Made by a program: the position numbers and the translations under genes. Below, piece by piece: positions 17,736 to 27,612 of a stretch of 64,000 nucleotides of DNA. Within the stretch, counting starts at the first letter, position 1. Each line of letters begins with the position of its first letter. The notes under the pieces were generated by a model that saw only the letters and a list, made by a program, of their open reading frames with translations, had not been told where the DNA came from and did no database searches. Source of the DNA: an uncultured Allomuricauda sp. (GTDB lineage Bacteria > Bacteroidota > Bacteroidia > Flavobacteriales > Flavobacteriaceae); assembly GCA_937899065.1 (NCBI GenBank), contig CALBPG010000237.1:1-64000 (forward strand), written 5' to 3'.

Positions 17736-19427
17736 TTATCGCTTCTTATCCAATTGTTTGGCAAAGTATGAGGGATATAACCCAGTATGTTTTACGAAAG
17801 CGGAGGTAAAGGATTGGGCGTTGTTGAAACCACTTTCTTTAGCGATGGCTTCAATGGTATATTTCCGAAAAGTAAGATCACTTTTCATCTTGTTCATCGC
17901 GTATGAAACCCTAAGGTTATTTAGATAGTTTGAAAAGTTGACCCCTTTGAAGTGATTTATTATTTTAGAAAGGTATGCGCTGTTTGTTTTGAAATCTTTT
18001 GCTAAGGAGTTCAAAGTTTGTTTCGAAGCGGTAAAGGCACCTGATGTTTCAAACTCATCTAATTTTAATAATACTTCCTGAATGATTTGTTCGGATATAC
18101 CAATAGACTTTTCCATGGCACTATTGGATTCTTCCTTTGTTGTATCCGATTCTGGATTCAAAGAGTTTAAGACCGTTTCGAATTTTTTCTTGAGCTTGAT
18201 GTTTTTATTTATTTCGTAAACCGCGAAAAGAATTAATAGCAAAACCATAATAACGAGCGCCTTCGAAACCGTTCCCGAAACCTGTTTGTCTCGGTTCAAC
18301 TTATTGATTAAGGCTTCCTTTTGATTCATCAAAAGAGGAATTTCATACTCCTTTTTAATTTTTTGCTCCACTTGCCCCGTATAAGAGTCCAGAATGCTGT
18401 CGTATTTGATAATCGCATCAATCGTCTTTAACAGTTGCTTATCATTATTAGTTTTTCCATAGTAGTCTTTTAGCAGGAAGAAGGTTTCCATGGATTCTAA
18501 GAGAATCTCGTTGGATCCGATGATGAGAGAACCTGCCTTTTCCAAATTAGAAATGCACTTACTCTCATTTCCTAAAGCGCTGTTTATTTTGGCAAGATAA
18601 AGGTGATAAAGCGACCGGACGGTGGCGTCGGGATCTAGCTGTATCTCATCCTTGATACTTTCAGCTTGATTCAAAGCCTTTGGATACTCGGTGTTCTTGA
18701 AATAAGCAATGGCCCGGTTCATCCGAAAACGATTAACAAAAATGGAATCCCCTTCGTCTAAAGCCTTTCTTTCGCCCAACATAGAGTAATGAAAGGCAGA
18801 ATCAATCTTGTTGGAGAATAGAAACGCATCTGATTTAGCATAGAGCAATCGTGTCTCATAAAATCCTTTGTTCTCCAGTGGAAATGTATTTAGGTAATTA
18901 GCATATTTGTCGAAATACTCAAAAGATTCCAAGCGGTTACCTACAAGATTTTTTATTAAACCAATGTTGAAATTGGTTACGGCCTCCAATGGAGGATTCT
19001 CTCCATTGCTTGCCTTTAGTGTGGCGAAATAATAATCCAAGGCGACTGCATATTTACCGGTACGATAAAACATTCTGCCTTTCTGTAAATTCCCCTGAGC
19101 TAAAAATAGGTTGTGAATTTTATTTCCATGGGCCATCAAAATCAAACTGTCAGCATATTGAAAAGCTTTCTCTATTGGGGTTATGTTAGACATGATGTGG
19201 TAACCCTCCATAATTCTAACAGAATCCTTCTGTTGTTTTGCAAGAAGTATATAGGCCGCTGTCTTGGAAAGAGCACTAGCAGAGTCGATAGGAAATGTTC
19301 GAAAGTTCACTTTCAGCTGCTCATAATCCCTCTCAGTATCCTTGTTAGGTTTTGACTGTGAAAAACCAAGCGTGATAGTGCAAACAATAGTTAAACTGTA
19401 GCAAATGATTCTGGATGCCCTGCTCAT
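17736..19427 (-). CDS. TPR-containing AraC-type HTH transcriptional regulator
   Basis: TPR-like N-terminus, one TM (ALVIMVLLLILFAVYEI), C-terminal AraC HTH (IEAIAKESGFNNAQSFTSAFVKHTGLYPSYFAKQ). Confidence 0.88.
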   Translation of the reverse strand: MSRASRIICYSLTIVCTITLGFSQSKPNKDTERDYEQLKVNFRTFPIDSASALSKTAAYILLAKQQKDSVRIMEGYHIMSNITPIEKAFQYADSLILMAHGNKIHNLFLAQGNLQKGRMFYRTGKYAVALDYYFATLKASNGENPPLEAVTNFNIGLIKNLVGNRLESFEYFDKYANYLNTFPLENKGFYETRLLYAKSDAFLFSNKIDSAFHYSMLGERKALDEGDSIFVNRFRMNRAIAYFKNTEYPKALNQAESIKDEIQLDPDATVRSLYHLYLAKINSALGNESKCISNLEKAGSLIIGSNEILLESMETFFLLKDYYGKTNNDKQLLKTIDAIIKYDSILDSYTGQVEQKIKKEYEIPLLMNQKEALINKLNRDKQVSGTVSKALVIMVLLLILFAVYEINKNIKLKKKFETVLNSLNPESDTTKEESNSAMEKSIGISEQIIQEVLLKLDEFETSGAFTASKQTLNSLAKDFKTNSAYLSKIINHFKGVNFSNYLNNLRVSYAMNKMKSDLTFRKYTIEAIAKESGFNNAQSFTSAFVKHTGLYPSYFAKQLDKKR

Positions 19428-19827
19428 GTTTCAACCTTTTTACCAGCTGGTTTCATGTTGTCATTCACCCCAATTAGGGCTAGACAACGAATGAACTTAC
19501 CGTCCTACCGACGAAACCATTGTGCATATCATTCCTAAATCGGATAAGAAAACCAAATGTACACTTGAAAGGTTTTGGTGAACCATTTCGCAAAAAACAA
19601 TGACGAATGGAAGCACATCCAAAAAAGAGAAAGGGGACTTTGGATATCATGGTGGGTTAGTGTGCTGAGAAAATCTGTTACTGTAAGATAGAAAAAAATT
19701 AAGACTTCCCAAGATTTATAAATCCCAAGACTGTATTTATAAATCAAAGGAAACACCATTTGTGATATAGATAAGTTCTTATGAATTTCATAGTAACTGA
19801 ATGCAAAATCAATACTAAAGTCACGCT

Positions 19828-20100
19828 TTGATATCCATAAAGAACTTGGAACGCTTGCAAAAATTGCACCGGTTGATCGTCAATGAAACCACCGGTACAC
19901 CCAAGGAACTCGCTACGAGACTCCGGGTAAGCGAGCGTCTGATTTTTTGCTTGCTTGATGAGCTGAAAGACTACGAAGCCAACATAGCGTATGACCGTAA
20001 AAGGAAAACCTACTTCTATAGCGATGACTTCGAATTGGATATCAATATTTCCGTTTGCACCATAAGGGCAGGTGTAATTACTTCAAGTTTTCAGCTTTAA
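19828..20100 (+). CDS. Small helix-turn-helix DNA-binding protein (HTH_11/DeoR-like)
   Basis: LERLQKLHRLIVNETTGTPKELATRLRVSERLIFCLLDELKDYEANIAYDRKRKTYFY. Confidence 0.75.
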   Translation: MISIKNLERLQKLHRLIVNETTGTPKELATRLRVSERLIFCLLDELKDYEANIAYDRKRKTYFYSDDFELDINISVCTIRAGVITSSFQL

Positions 20101-20343
20101 TAGGTTTCCCATTCTTATAACATACCCCTGAAATTCATTTCAATACGCGAACAGGCTTTCAGCAGATTAGTAACCTCCCAAAACACCATTTATCGCTTAA
20201 CATTTGGACTGCAAGTTTTATGCAGTGTGCGCATTTAGATTTGAAAAACTAGATAAAAAATATGTTTAACCGCTAACTCTTTCCATTGCCTATGACAAAA
20301 ATCGAAAACAACAACAACAAACACTAATCCCAAAAAACAATCA

Positions 20344-21240
20344 ATGAAAACACTACGATTATCCAGTTTGATACTGATTTTGATATTATCAAGCTGCACA
20401 TCAGAAGAAAACAATCCTGTTTACCAAGAATCCGACACTGATGCTATAAGCTCGGAATCATCGTTCGAAGTAAGTGTGGACCAAAACATGCTCGTATTCC
20501 CAACCCGAGCAGATTACGATGGGGCCATTGCTGAATTAGGTGCCATGGATTCGGACCAATTTGCGCAATGGGAGTCAAAACTAGGCTTCGCATCTATGCG
20601 AAGTATGACTAGCACGGAACAGCGGGTATCCATAGGTATTGAGGATGACTTATTGGCCACTTTGTTAAACCAAGATGGTATCATCAAGATTGGAAGTCAC
20701 ATTTACAAAGTGGACATTCCGAATGAGGAAGTTCTTGTACTAGGGTCATCGGCCTTTTCTACCAAAAACTCTTTCACTAAAGGGAAACAACGAAGTTTGA
20801 GTATTCACGAAAACGTACTTGATGTTGTAGAAGGATTGGAACAACCCATGAGCCTGTCAGAACGGTCTAGGTACTGCAGCAAACGCAAGCTTTCGTGGAA
20901 TACCGCTGCCAATCTTTTGTCTGCAAAAATCGTGTATCAAAAGGCTGGTATCCTGAACTCATTACAGAGTAAAATCCAACAGGATAAGGTTAACATCTTT
21001 AACCTTGGGCTAAAGACCAATGGCACAAATAATTTTTGGCGAAACAAAAAGAAATCGGGTACTATCGGCCCTTACGAAACCACCTTTTTTGTTGCCGAAA
21101 CCAAGAGCTATCGACCCTACTATTCGAGCCGAAGACTTCGTGCATATCGCTTTTCTGTAGAATTCAGAGCGCAAGACAAAAATTTCGCTGGCACCACCAA
21201 CGGAATGATTACCAAAGTATTAACTATTAACTGCAATTAA
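20344..21240 (+). CDS. Hypothetical lipoprotein (DUF4848-like)
   Basis: Lipobox LILSSCTSEE; DGIIKIGSHIYKVDIPNEEVLVL segment. Confidence 0.5.
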   Translation: MKTLRLSSLILILILSSCTSEENNPVYQESDTDAISSESSFEVSVDQNMLVFPTRADYDGAIAELGAMDSDQFAQWESKLGFASMRSMTSTEQRVSIGIEDDLLATLLNQDGIIKIGSHIYKVDIPNEEVLVLGSSAFSTKNSFTKGKQRSLSIHENVLDVVEGLEQPMSLSERSRYCSKRKLSWNTAANLLSAKIVYQKAGILNSLQSKIQQDKVNIFNLGLKTNGTNNFWRNKKKSGTIGPYETTFFVAETKSYRPYYSSRRLRAYRFSVEFRAQDKNFAGTTNGMITKVLTINCN

Positions 21241-21251
21241 ACACCCTTAAC

Positions 21252-22823
21252 ATGAAAACGAACAAATATTTATTTTTTCTAATGACCCTAGGTCTATTGT
21301 TGACCCATTCTTGTACCAAAGAAGAGCCTATCGTATCCCAAGACAACACTAATGTAGCAACCGTACCGGAGACCATTACTTTGGAAGAAAACATCCTATC
21401 GTTTGACTCCAAAGAAACCCTTACCGCTCTCTTGGAAAATGATGATGAAGGTATTTTGGATCAGACCATGCAATCCTTATCCGATAAGGGTTTTACGGCC
21501 CTCCGTCCAATATTTACTGATTTGGATGGTCCAGAGGTGGAATCGTTTCTCGCGCATAAAGCATCGCTGATTCAGAGCAAAGGAATTCTGTATTCTACCA
21601 GAGGTAACGACGCAGAGTTGGACTTGGATGACGAAGTCATTTCCGATGGAAAATTTGCAAAAGTGTTGAACGAAAACAGAGAGCTTATCGTTGGGAACAA
21701 CTACTATGTATACACCACAAACGGATTGTATTTCTGTGAAAAGAGCAAAAAAGAGACTTTGCAAAACTACCTGGTCAGTTTATCCACCGACAAGAATTTC
21801 AAACCTTACGAAAGACGTAGTTGCGGTGATGAAAATATGCTTCGCTCTTCCGGTGATGTCCTTCAGTTGGCGCCAATAGAAGGAGAAGTTAAACAAGTTA
21901 CTTCTGAAATCAACCAATTTGTTTCTTCCTGTAGCGGTGGCGGTGGTGGAGGAACCGGTGGTGGAACTGGCGGTTCCAGTGGCGGCAGTTCATCCTCATC
22001 CACACCCCCTATCTTGATTCCGCAAAGTTTCGGTCAATGCACCTATAGTGAGGATAGTATCTTCCAAAAGATTTTTGGAAATACGGTCAAGTGTAACGAT
22101 TACCATGATAGTACACACAGAATCCAAACCAAGGTTTGGAACGAGAACTACTTTTTATGGTCTTCCGTTGGGGTTTCTGCAAAATATCAAAAGAAACGTT
22201 TCATTGGGTGGTCAGAGTCCAGCACTTCTGATGGAGTAAGACTCGGTTTAAATCATGCCATCTATACCTATAAATCCCCAATGAGTCCTTATAACGCCCA
22301 CGACCCAAAACGGGTAATATTTAAATACAAAGGGGTAAACTACAACCAAAATGGACAGGTAGTCACCAGCTACCCTATCAATTCGTCAGTATGGCCTTTT
22401 CCACAAAATGAAACTTTGGGTGCTATTGAAATTTACATCTTTGGGGACGACAGGTACTGGCCTTTGACCGGAAAAGACGCAAACAAAACCATCAACCAAT
22501 TATTGAGTCAGGCTAGAGGTGCAATTCGAGGATTGTCGAATGACATGAACAATGATAAAGTGGGGATTCAAGTTGTGAAGTTCCTACCTACTTCTTTCCG
22601 GATTACCCAAGCAGATGTTTTATTGAAACACCGTTCTCAAGCCAAAAGAACCTTGGATTTCAATTTTCTTTTAAAGTTTAAAAGCGGGAACTCCGATATA
22701 TTCCAAAATGTGGTGAATCAGCTAAATGCTGAAAAGTATGACAAAATAGAGATTGACATGTACGGTGCCGCTTTGCGAAATGGAAAATGGAAAGGCAAAA
22801 GAATCATTGGAAAAGTTGATTAA
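21252..22823 (+). CDS. Hypothetical lipoprotein with Gly/Ser linker and unknown C-terminal domain
   Basis: Lipobox LLTHSCTKEE; CSGGGGGGTGGGTGGSSGGSSSSSTPP linker; N-terminus organised like the 20344 gene product. Confidence 0.6.
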   Translation: MKTNKYLFFLMTLGLLLTHSCTKEEPIVSQDNTNVATVPETITLEENILSFDSKETLTALLENDDEGILDQTMQSLSDKGFTALRPIFTDLDGPEVESFLAHKASLIQSKGILYSTRGNDAELDLDDEVISDGKFAKVLNENRELIVGNNYYVYTTNGLYFCEKSKKETLQNYLVSLSTDKNFKPYERRSCGDENMLRSSGDVLQLAPIEGEVKQVTSEINQFVSSCSGGGGGGTGGGTGGSSGGSSSSSTPPILIPQSFGQCTYSEDSIFQKIFGNTVKCNDYHDSTHRIQTKVWNENYFLWSSVGVSAKYQKKRFIGWSESSTSDGVRLGLNHAIYTYKSPMSPYNAHDPKRVIFKYKGVNYNQNGQVVTSYPINSSVWPFPQNETLGAIEIYIFGDDRYWPLTGKDANKTINQLLSQARGAIRGLSNDMNNDKVGIQVVKFLPTSFRITQADVLLKHRSQAKRTLDFNFLLKFKSGNSDIFQNVVNQLNAEKYDKIEIDMYGAALRNGKWKGKRIIGKVD

Positions 22824-22831
22824 TTTTAAAT

Positions 22832-23398
22832 ATGATGTTCCGAAATTCGATGTTACCTCTATTACTTTTAGCATTATTATGTGCTAATCTTAACGCGCAA
22901 GAAAATCAAGCTGAGCCGGTTGAAAACATGCTCCGGATAAATTTTGTGAATCCAGCATTGGAATATGAGCATAAAACCTCAAAAAGTTCCGTGATGAGTG
23001 GCGCAGCTGGAATAGGGTATGGCGGTAGCTATCGAGAATTGGAAGTGTCAAATGCAAACGGGCTAGTATATGTTATTAGTCCGTTTGTTGACCTTCAGCA
23101 CAAATGGTATTACAACCGAAACAAACGCCTTTCCAAGGGTAAAAGTAATGAAGGCAATGCAGGAAACTACTTCTCCTTACGGGGAATAACCCGATTTGCT
23201 GCCATCAGTGAAAATATTACCCGAACGGATGATTTTGATTTTGCTGTTGGCCCTACCTGGGGACTCCAAAGGAGCTATGGAAAAATACATTTCCTCCTTG
23301 ATTTTGGTCCGCAATTCTACTTTGACTCTATTGGTAATTCTGGTTTCTTTCCCATAATGGTGCAAATCAACATTGGTTTGAACTTTAAAAAGAAATGA
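22832..23398 (+). CDS. Hypothetical secreted/outer membrane protein
   Basis: Signal peptide LLALLCANLNAQ; beta-barrel-like C-terminus ending in NIGLNFKKK. Confidence 0.6.
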   Translation: MMFRNSMLPLLLLALLCANLNAQENQAEPVENMLRINFVNPALEYEHKTSKSSVMSGAAGIGYGGSYRELEVSNANGLVYVISPFVDLQHKWYYNRNKRLSKGKSNEGNAGNYFSLRGITRFAAISENITRTDDFDFAVGPTWGLQRSYGKIHFLLDFGPQFYFDSIGNSGFFPIMVQINIGLNFKKK

Positions 23399-23531
23399 GC
23401 GGGCCAACAAAAGGATATCATCATTTTCATCATGCAGGAAAGGTTAAACTCCCGTAAAGCATCTTATAAGAAAACCAATATGCCCAGATTCCTCGTAAAT
23501 CTATAACCATGTTTCATTTGTACAAAAGTCA

Positions 23532-24155
23532 ATGATTCTCATGAATCGAAAAATTTGGATCTTACTCTTTGTCTCCTCTCTATCCTCCTGTGTTGGAGGT
23601 AAGTTCAGCTATTCATTCGATACAGGAAGACAGCTGGACTTCAGCAAAGGGAAATGGATTTTCAACAAAACAGAATCAAATTCCACAATCTTTGATAGTG
23701 AACTTAACGTATTGGCGTACAATGAATTTCGAAAGCTTCTAGGTGATTCCTTAACGGATTTGAATGCCTTGCGCGCCAAAAAAATGGTTCCACCAAAAAT
23801 TGAATTCGAACTCTCAAAAGAAGCCTTGCAGCAACTCGGCAAGGATACGGGCTGTCAATATCTTATCAACACCCGTGGATACATTGTCAGCAATGGCGCA
23901 GGCAGTATTTCGTTTGATACCGGAAACGGGTACTACAGTGCCAGTAACCAATCTTCTGTTTCAATAGCCATTTACAACCTTGAATCTGGAACACTAGTGT
24001 CGGCATCTCAAGCTGTCGGAAAGGCAACTGCGGAGAATTCGCACTTTGACGATAATAAGGGTGTACCTTCTATAAATTCAAGCGCAGAAACGCTGATGCT
24101 AAAGGCGGCTAAAAACCTTATCAGAAAATACGATAAGTACAGATTGGACCAATAA
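23532..24155 (+). CDS. Hypothetical lipoprotein
   Basis: Lipobox LFVSSLSSCVGG; 207 aa. Confidence 0.6.
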   Translation: MILMNRKIWILLFVSSLSSCVGGKFSYSFDTGRQLDFSKGKWIFNKTESNSTIFDSELNVLAYNEFRKLLGDSLTDLNALRAKKMVPPKIEFELSKEALQQLGKDTGCQYLINTRGYIVSNGAGSISFDTGNGYYSASNQSSVSIAIYNLESGTLVSASQAVGKATAENSHFDDNKGVPSINSSAETLMLKAAKNLIRKYDKYRLDQ

Positions 24156-24250
24156 TCTGCAATTCCCTCCTACCCTATTTTAAAGGTTAAAAGAACTTTT
24201 TTGTAACAAATCAACTTTGGTTTTCTCTTTTTACAAACAACCAGAAAACC

Positions 24251-25774
24251 ATGAAACTATACTTAAAGGCATCTATCTTCCTACTTACTATTACTGTAGT
24301 CGGCCAAACCTCACTCCAAGAACTATACTCAACCCCCGGTTCCTATGCTGTCGGGTTCCAGCATTATGGAGCCGTGGATAGTTCAAGAACGTATTCGCGT
24401 TTGTCTGATTGGACCAATGAAAAACTCCCAAGACCCCTACCGGTAAGTGTGTGGTATCCAGCAGCAAAAAACAGCGCAATCAATACGCTTAAGATTTTGG
24501 ATTACATGCGAATCTTAAAGAACGAGGAAGAATGGGAACACTTACCTGACGAACAAATCCTGAATTGGTTTTACTACGCGAACACACCAGAAAACCAAGA
24601 ACATTTGACTCGAAATACGCGAAGTTTTTTGGACGTTACACCTGCTTCAGGAAAGTACCCCGTAGTGATTTATGCGCCCAGCTATCAAGCTTCCTCTATC
24701 GAAAACTTTGCTTTGTGTGAACTCTTGGCCAGTCACGGATATGTGGTCTTTTCCAGCCCTAGTCGTGGACACGATTACCGTTACTTTCAAGGAGGTACGG
24801 CAAAAGATGCAGAAGCCCAAGCTAGGGATGTTGAGTTTCTTATGATTCAAGCAAAAAAACACCCCTCGGTAGATTTTGATAAAATGGGGGCTATGGGTTT
24901 CAGTTTTGGTGGTATGTCAACCATGAACGCCAAAATGCGAAATACCAATATCAAAGCGTTGGTGAGCCTCGACGGAACGGAACGATACGTCTATGAGACC
25001 TTGGAAAAATCGCCTTACTTCAATTTGGGTAATATCAATGTTCCATACATTCATTTGTCCCAAAAAAAAATCCCGAAACAGGTTTTGGAAGAAGACAATA
25101 TTGACCCAGAACTGAATACCAAATTTGACCTGTACGATAGCATCACGAAAAGTAAAGTCTATCGCTTAAAAATGCACCACCTTTCACATTCATACTTCAG
25201 CACGCTGGGAGTTTTATTTCAAACACGAGATACGCGAAAAGATAAGTCGGATGCTGAAATTATGAAGTCCTATCAATGGCTATCCCAATATGCTTTACAG
25301 TTTTTCAATGCGTATTTAAAGCAGGATGAAACTGCACTAAAATTCTTGGAAAATACACCCGAAGCCAACGGCGTAGCGGAAGGAATCATTGGAAAAATGC
25401 AAAAAGAGCCTGTGCCCAAAGCACTATCCTTTCAAGATTTTAATGAAATGGCGGCGAAACAAGAGTATGAAGATTTGATTCCATTGTTCCAAAACCTGCA
25501 AAAGGAAAATCCGTCACTATCCTTTAGAGAAATCCGTTTGAACAATCTTGGATTACAACTTATGTTTCACCCCGGAAAAACGGAACAGAGTATCAAAGTG
25601 TTTTTGCTCGCCACCTACTTGTATCCGGAATCAGCAAACTTATTCGATAGTCTTGCAGAAGCTTATTTGTATGCCAACAAACCGAAAGAGGCTATTGTAG
25701 CTTTCGAAAAATCCTTAGCATTGAACCCTGAAAATATGAACGCTGTAAATCGTTTAAAAGAGCTAAAAAAATAA
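24251..25774 (+). CDS. Secreted alpha/beta hydrolase (dienelactone hydrolase/PAF-acetylhydrolase-like) with C-terminal TPR
   Basis: PVVIYAPSYQASSIENFALCELLASHGYVVFSSPSRG; GFSFGGMS nucleophile; TPR-like C-terminus. Confidence 0.8.
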   Translation: MKLYLKASIFLLTITVVGQTSLQELYSTPGSYAVGFQHYGAVDSSRTYSRLSDWTNEKLPRPLPVSVWYPAAKNSAINTLKILDYMRILKNEEEWEHLPDEQILNWFYYANTPENQEHLTRNTRSFLDVTPASGKYPVVIYAPSYQASSIENFALCELLASHGYVVFSSPSRGHDYRYFQGGTAKDAEAQARDVEFLMIQAKKHPSVDFDKMGAMGFSFGGMSTMNAKMRNTNIKALVSLDGTERYVYETLEKSPYFNLGNINVPYIHLSQKKIPKQVLEEDNIDPELNTKFDLYDSITKSKVYRLKMHHLSHSYFSTLGVLFQTRDTRKDKSDAEIMKSYQWLSQYALQFFNAYLKQDETALKFLENTPEANGVAEGIIGKMQKEPVPKALSFQDFNEMAAKQEYEDLIPLFQNLQKENPSLSFREIRLNNLGLQLMFHPGKTEQSIKVFLLATYLYPESANLFDSLAEAYLYANKPKEAIVAFEKSLALNPENMNAVNRLKELKK

Positions 25775-25778
25775 TACC

Positions 25779-26243
25779 TCAACGCGGTGGTCGGTCATGA
25801 GGCGGGGGTCCGTGAGGAGGTCCCTTGGGGTGCAAAGCACCTGCAACCAACTGTTTCAATTTTTCTTTTTGTTCAGGGGTGCAAATTCGCTCAATATCAG
25901 AAAAATGCCCAAACAATTCCAACTCTCGTTCTTGGCTCAATTGCCCTATTAACTGAGTTAGGGAATCAACCACCTTTCCATCAGCACGTTCACCCAAGTT
26001 TCGAAACAAATCCCCTTTTAAGCGTTTAAAGCGGTCATCTAAGGCTCGTATTTTTCGATGATGGTCTTTTTCCAAGACTTCGTACTGCTCTAACTGCTGA
26101 GCATCCAGCGCCAATTCTTTGGCAAGAAATGTTCTGGGATGTCTTCTTGGACGCTCGGGTTTCTGCACCACCAGATAGAGCAAAATTCCATTCATGACAA
26201 TCAAAAAGATTAGCGCAACAAGGACTATGGTATTCTTACGCAT
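25779..26243 (-). CDS. Periplasmic heavy-metal sensor-like protein (Spy/CpxP/CnrX type)
   Basis: Single N-terminal TM, helical domain with HH, His/Pro-rich tail HPKGPPHGPPPHDRPPR; follows sigma/anti-sigma. Confidence 0.65.
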   Translation of the reverse strand: MRKNTIVLVALIFLIVMNGILLYLVVQKPERPRRHPRTFLAKELALDAQQLEQYEVLEKDHHRKIRALDDRFKRLKGDLFRNLGERADGKVVDSLTQLIGQLSQERELELFGHFSDIERICTPEQKEKLKQLVAGALHPKGPPHGPPPHDRPPR

Positions 26244-26246
26244 CGC

Positions 26247-26564
26247 CTAAAGATTTAATCCATTTTCATCCCATGTCTCCGTGAAGCCATAGCTTTCGGC
26301 AAACGTTTCCAAACTTGCCTCTTCTTGGTTACTCAAATACGAATAGAGAATTCCAGCGTTGACTAGAATCAACACCAACAAAGCAGCTGCATAAGCCTTT
26401 GGCAAACTCCAAACCGGCACTTTTTGCGATACTTCTGGCGAGGCTTGGGTCAATTGCCGCATCACTTTATCCGCAAAAAATGGAGGTGGGGAAACCGGTT
26501 CCATATGAGCAAGCGAATCCATTAGGGCTTCTGCTTTTTTCTGTGCTTGGTTTTCTTTTTTCAT
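26247..26564 (-). CDS. Putative anti-sigma factor (small, single TM)
   Basis: 105 aa, one TM, immediately downstream of ECF sigma gene. Confidence 0.6.
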   Translation of the reverse strand: MKKENQAQKKAEALMDSLAHMEPVSPPPFFADKVMRQLTQASPEVSQKVPVWSLPKAYAAALLVLILVNAGILYSYLSNQEEASLETFAESYGFTETWDENGLNL

Positions 26565-26610
26565 GGTTTTGTTATTGCATATTAGATGCTAAAATTTTCT
26601 AAAACTTGTG

Positions 26611-27267
26611 CTACCATCCTTCTTTTTTAAAAAAGATGGTCAATTGTTCTTTCACACGCTTTCGGGCACGAAACAAAAGAGACTCCACCGAGGATTTACT
26701 CCTTTCGGTAATTTCTTCAATTTCCGAATAGGGTAAACCGTCAATATGATGCAGTGTAAACACAATCCGTTGCGCTTCTGGCAATGTATTTATGGCTTTA
26801 AAAATCAACGCCTTTTGTTCTTTTTGTTCCAATAGCACGCCAGGATGGTCAAATTCTGTGAAATACGATGTTTTGTCCAAAGGCATTCCACCAGGAGATA
26901 AAGACAGTTTGAACCCAAAGCGTTTTTTGGCATTCTTCTTTCGAATAAATTCCAAACTCTTATTTACCGCAATCCGGTATAACCAAGTGGAAAGTTTTGA
27001 ACCCCCTTTGAATTTGGATATGGAACGGTACACCTCGACAAAAACATCCTGAGCAACATCTTCGGCATCTTGAACATTGGGCACAAAGGACAAACAGGTA
27101 TTGAATACCAAGCCCTGATATTCGTCCAATAATCGTTTGAAAGCATCATGCTTTTGCGCTTTCAAATCGTTCAAAAACTGTTTATCGTCCAAAAAAAGTG
27201 GCTTGAGTACCGTACAAAGAAAGGCGAAATGAAAAAAAGTCACTTTCCCCGCAAGTTTTTTTTTCAA
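26611..27267 (-). CDS. ECF-type RNA polymerase sigma-70 factor (start may be internal)
   Basis: QDAEDVAQDVFVEVYRSISKFKGGSKLSTWLYRIAVNKSLEFIRKK; region 4 PEAQRIVFTLHHIDGLPYSEIEEI. Confidence 0.93.
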   Translation of the reverse strand: MKKKLAGKVTFFHFAFLCTVLKPLFLDDKQFLNDLKAQKHDAFKRLLDEYQGLVFNTCLSFVPNVQDAEDVAQDVFVEVYRSISKFKGGSKLSTWLYRIAVNKSLEFIRKKNAKKRFGFKLSLSPGGMPLDKTSYFTEFDHPGVLLEQKEQKALIFKAINTLPEAQRIVFTLHHIDGLPYSEIEEITERSKSSVESLLFRARKRVKEQLTIFFKKEGW

Positions 27268-27300
27268 AACTCATCTAAACCTCAAAACAAAAACATAATC

Positions 27301-27597
27301 ATGAAAATAAACAAGCAATGGATTGTAATAGGTGTAGCCACCCTATTCTTCACCTCAAACGAACTAAGTGCCCAGCAAGATGAGAACCGGCGACCTGATG
27401 GTCCACCATCTATAGAACAATTGATGGAAGACTTGGACGCTGATGGCGATGAACGATTATCAAAAAAAGAAGTAAAGGGACCCCTCAAAAGGGATTTTGC
27501 CAAACTGGACCTCGACGAAGATGGATATCTGACCAAAGAAGAATTGGAAAAGGCTCCAAAACCCAAAAGAAGGGGGCAACGCGACCGAAACAACTAA
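27301..27597 (+). CDS. Secreted EF-hand domain protein
   Basis: ATG at 27301; signal peptide; DLDADGDERLSKKE and DLDEDGYLTKEE EF-hand loops. Confidence 0.88.
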   Translation: MKINKQWIVIGVATLFFTSNELSAQQDENRRPDGPPSIEQLMEDLDADGDERLSKKEVKGPLKRDFAKLDLDEDGYLTKEELEKAPKPKRRGQRDRNN

Positions 27598-27612
27598 TCC
27601 AATTCGCTAAAC

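Noticed and set aside
19535-19759. 74-aa minus-strand ORF between the TPR-AraC and HTH genes
   Set aside because: Hydrophobic, aromatic-rich translation of AT-rich intergenic DNA with no recognisable features.
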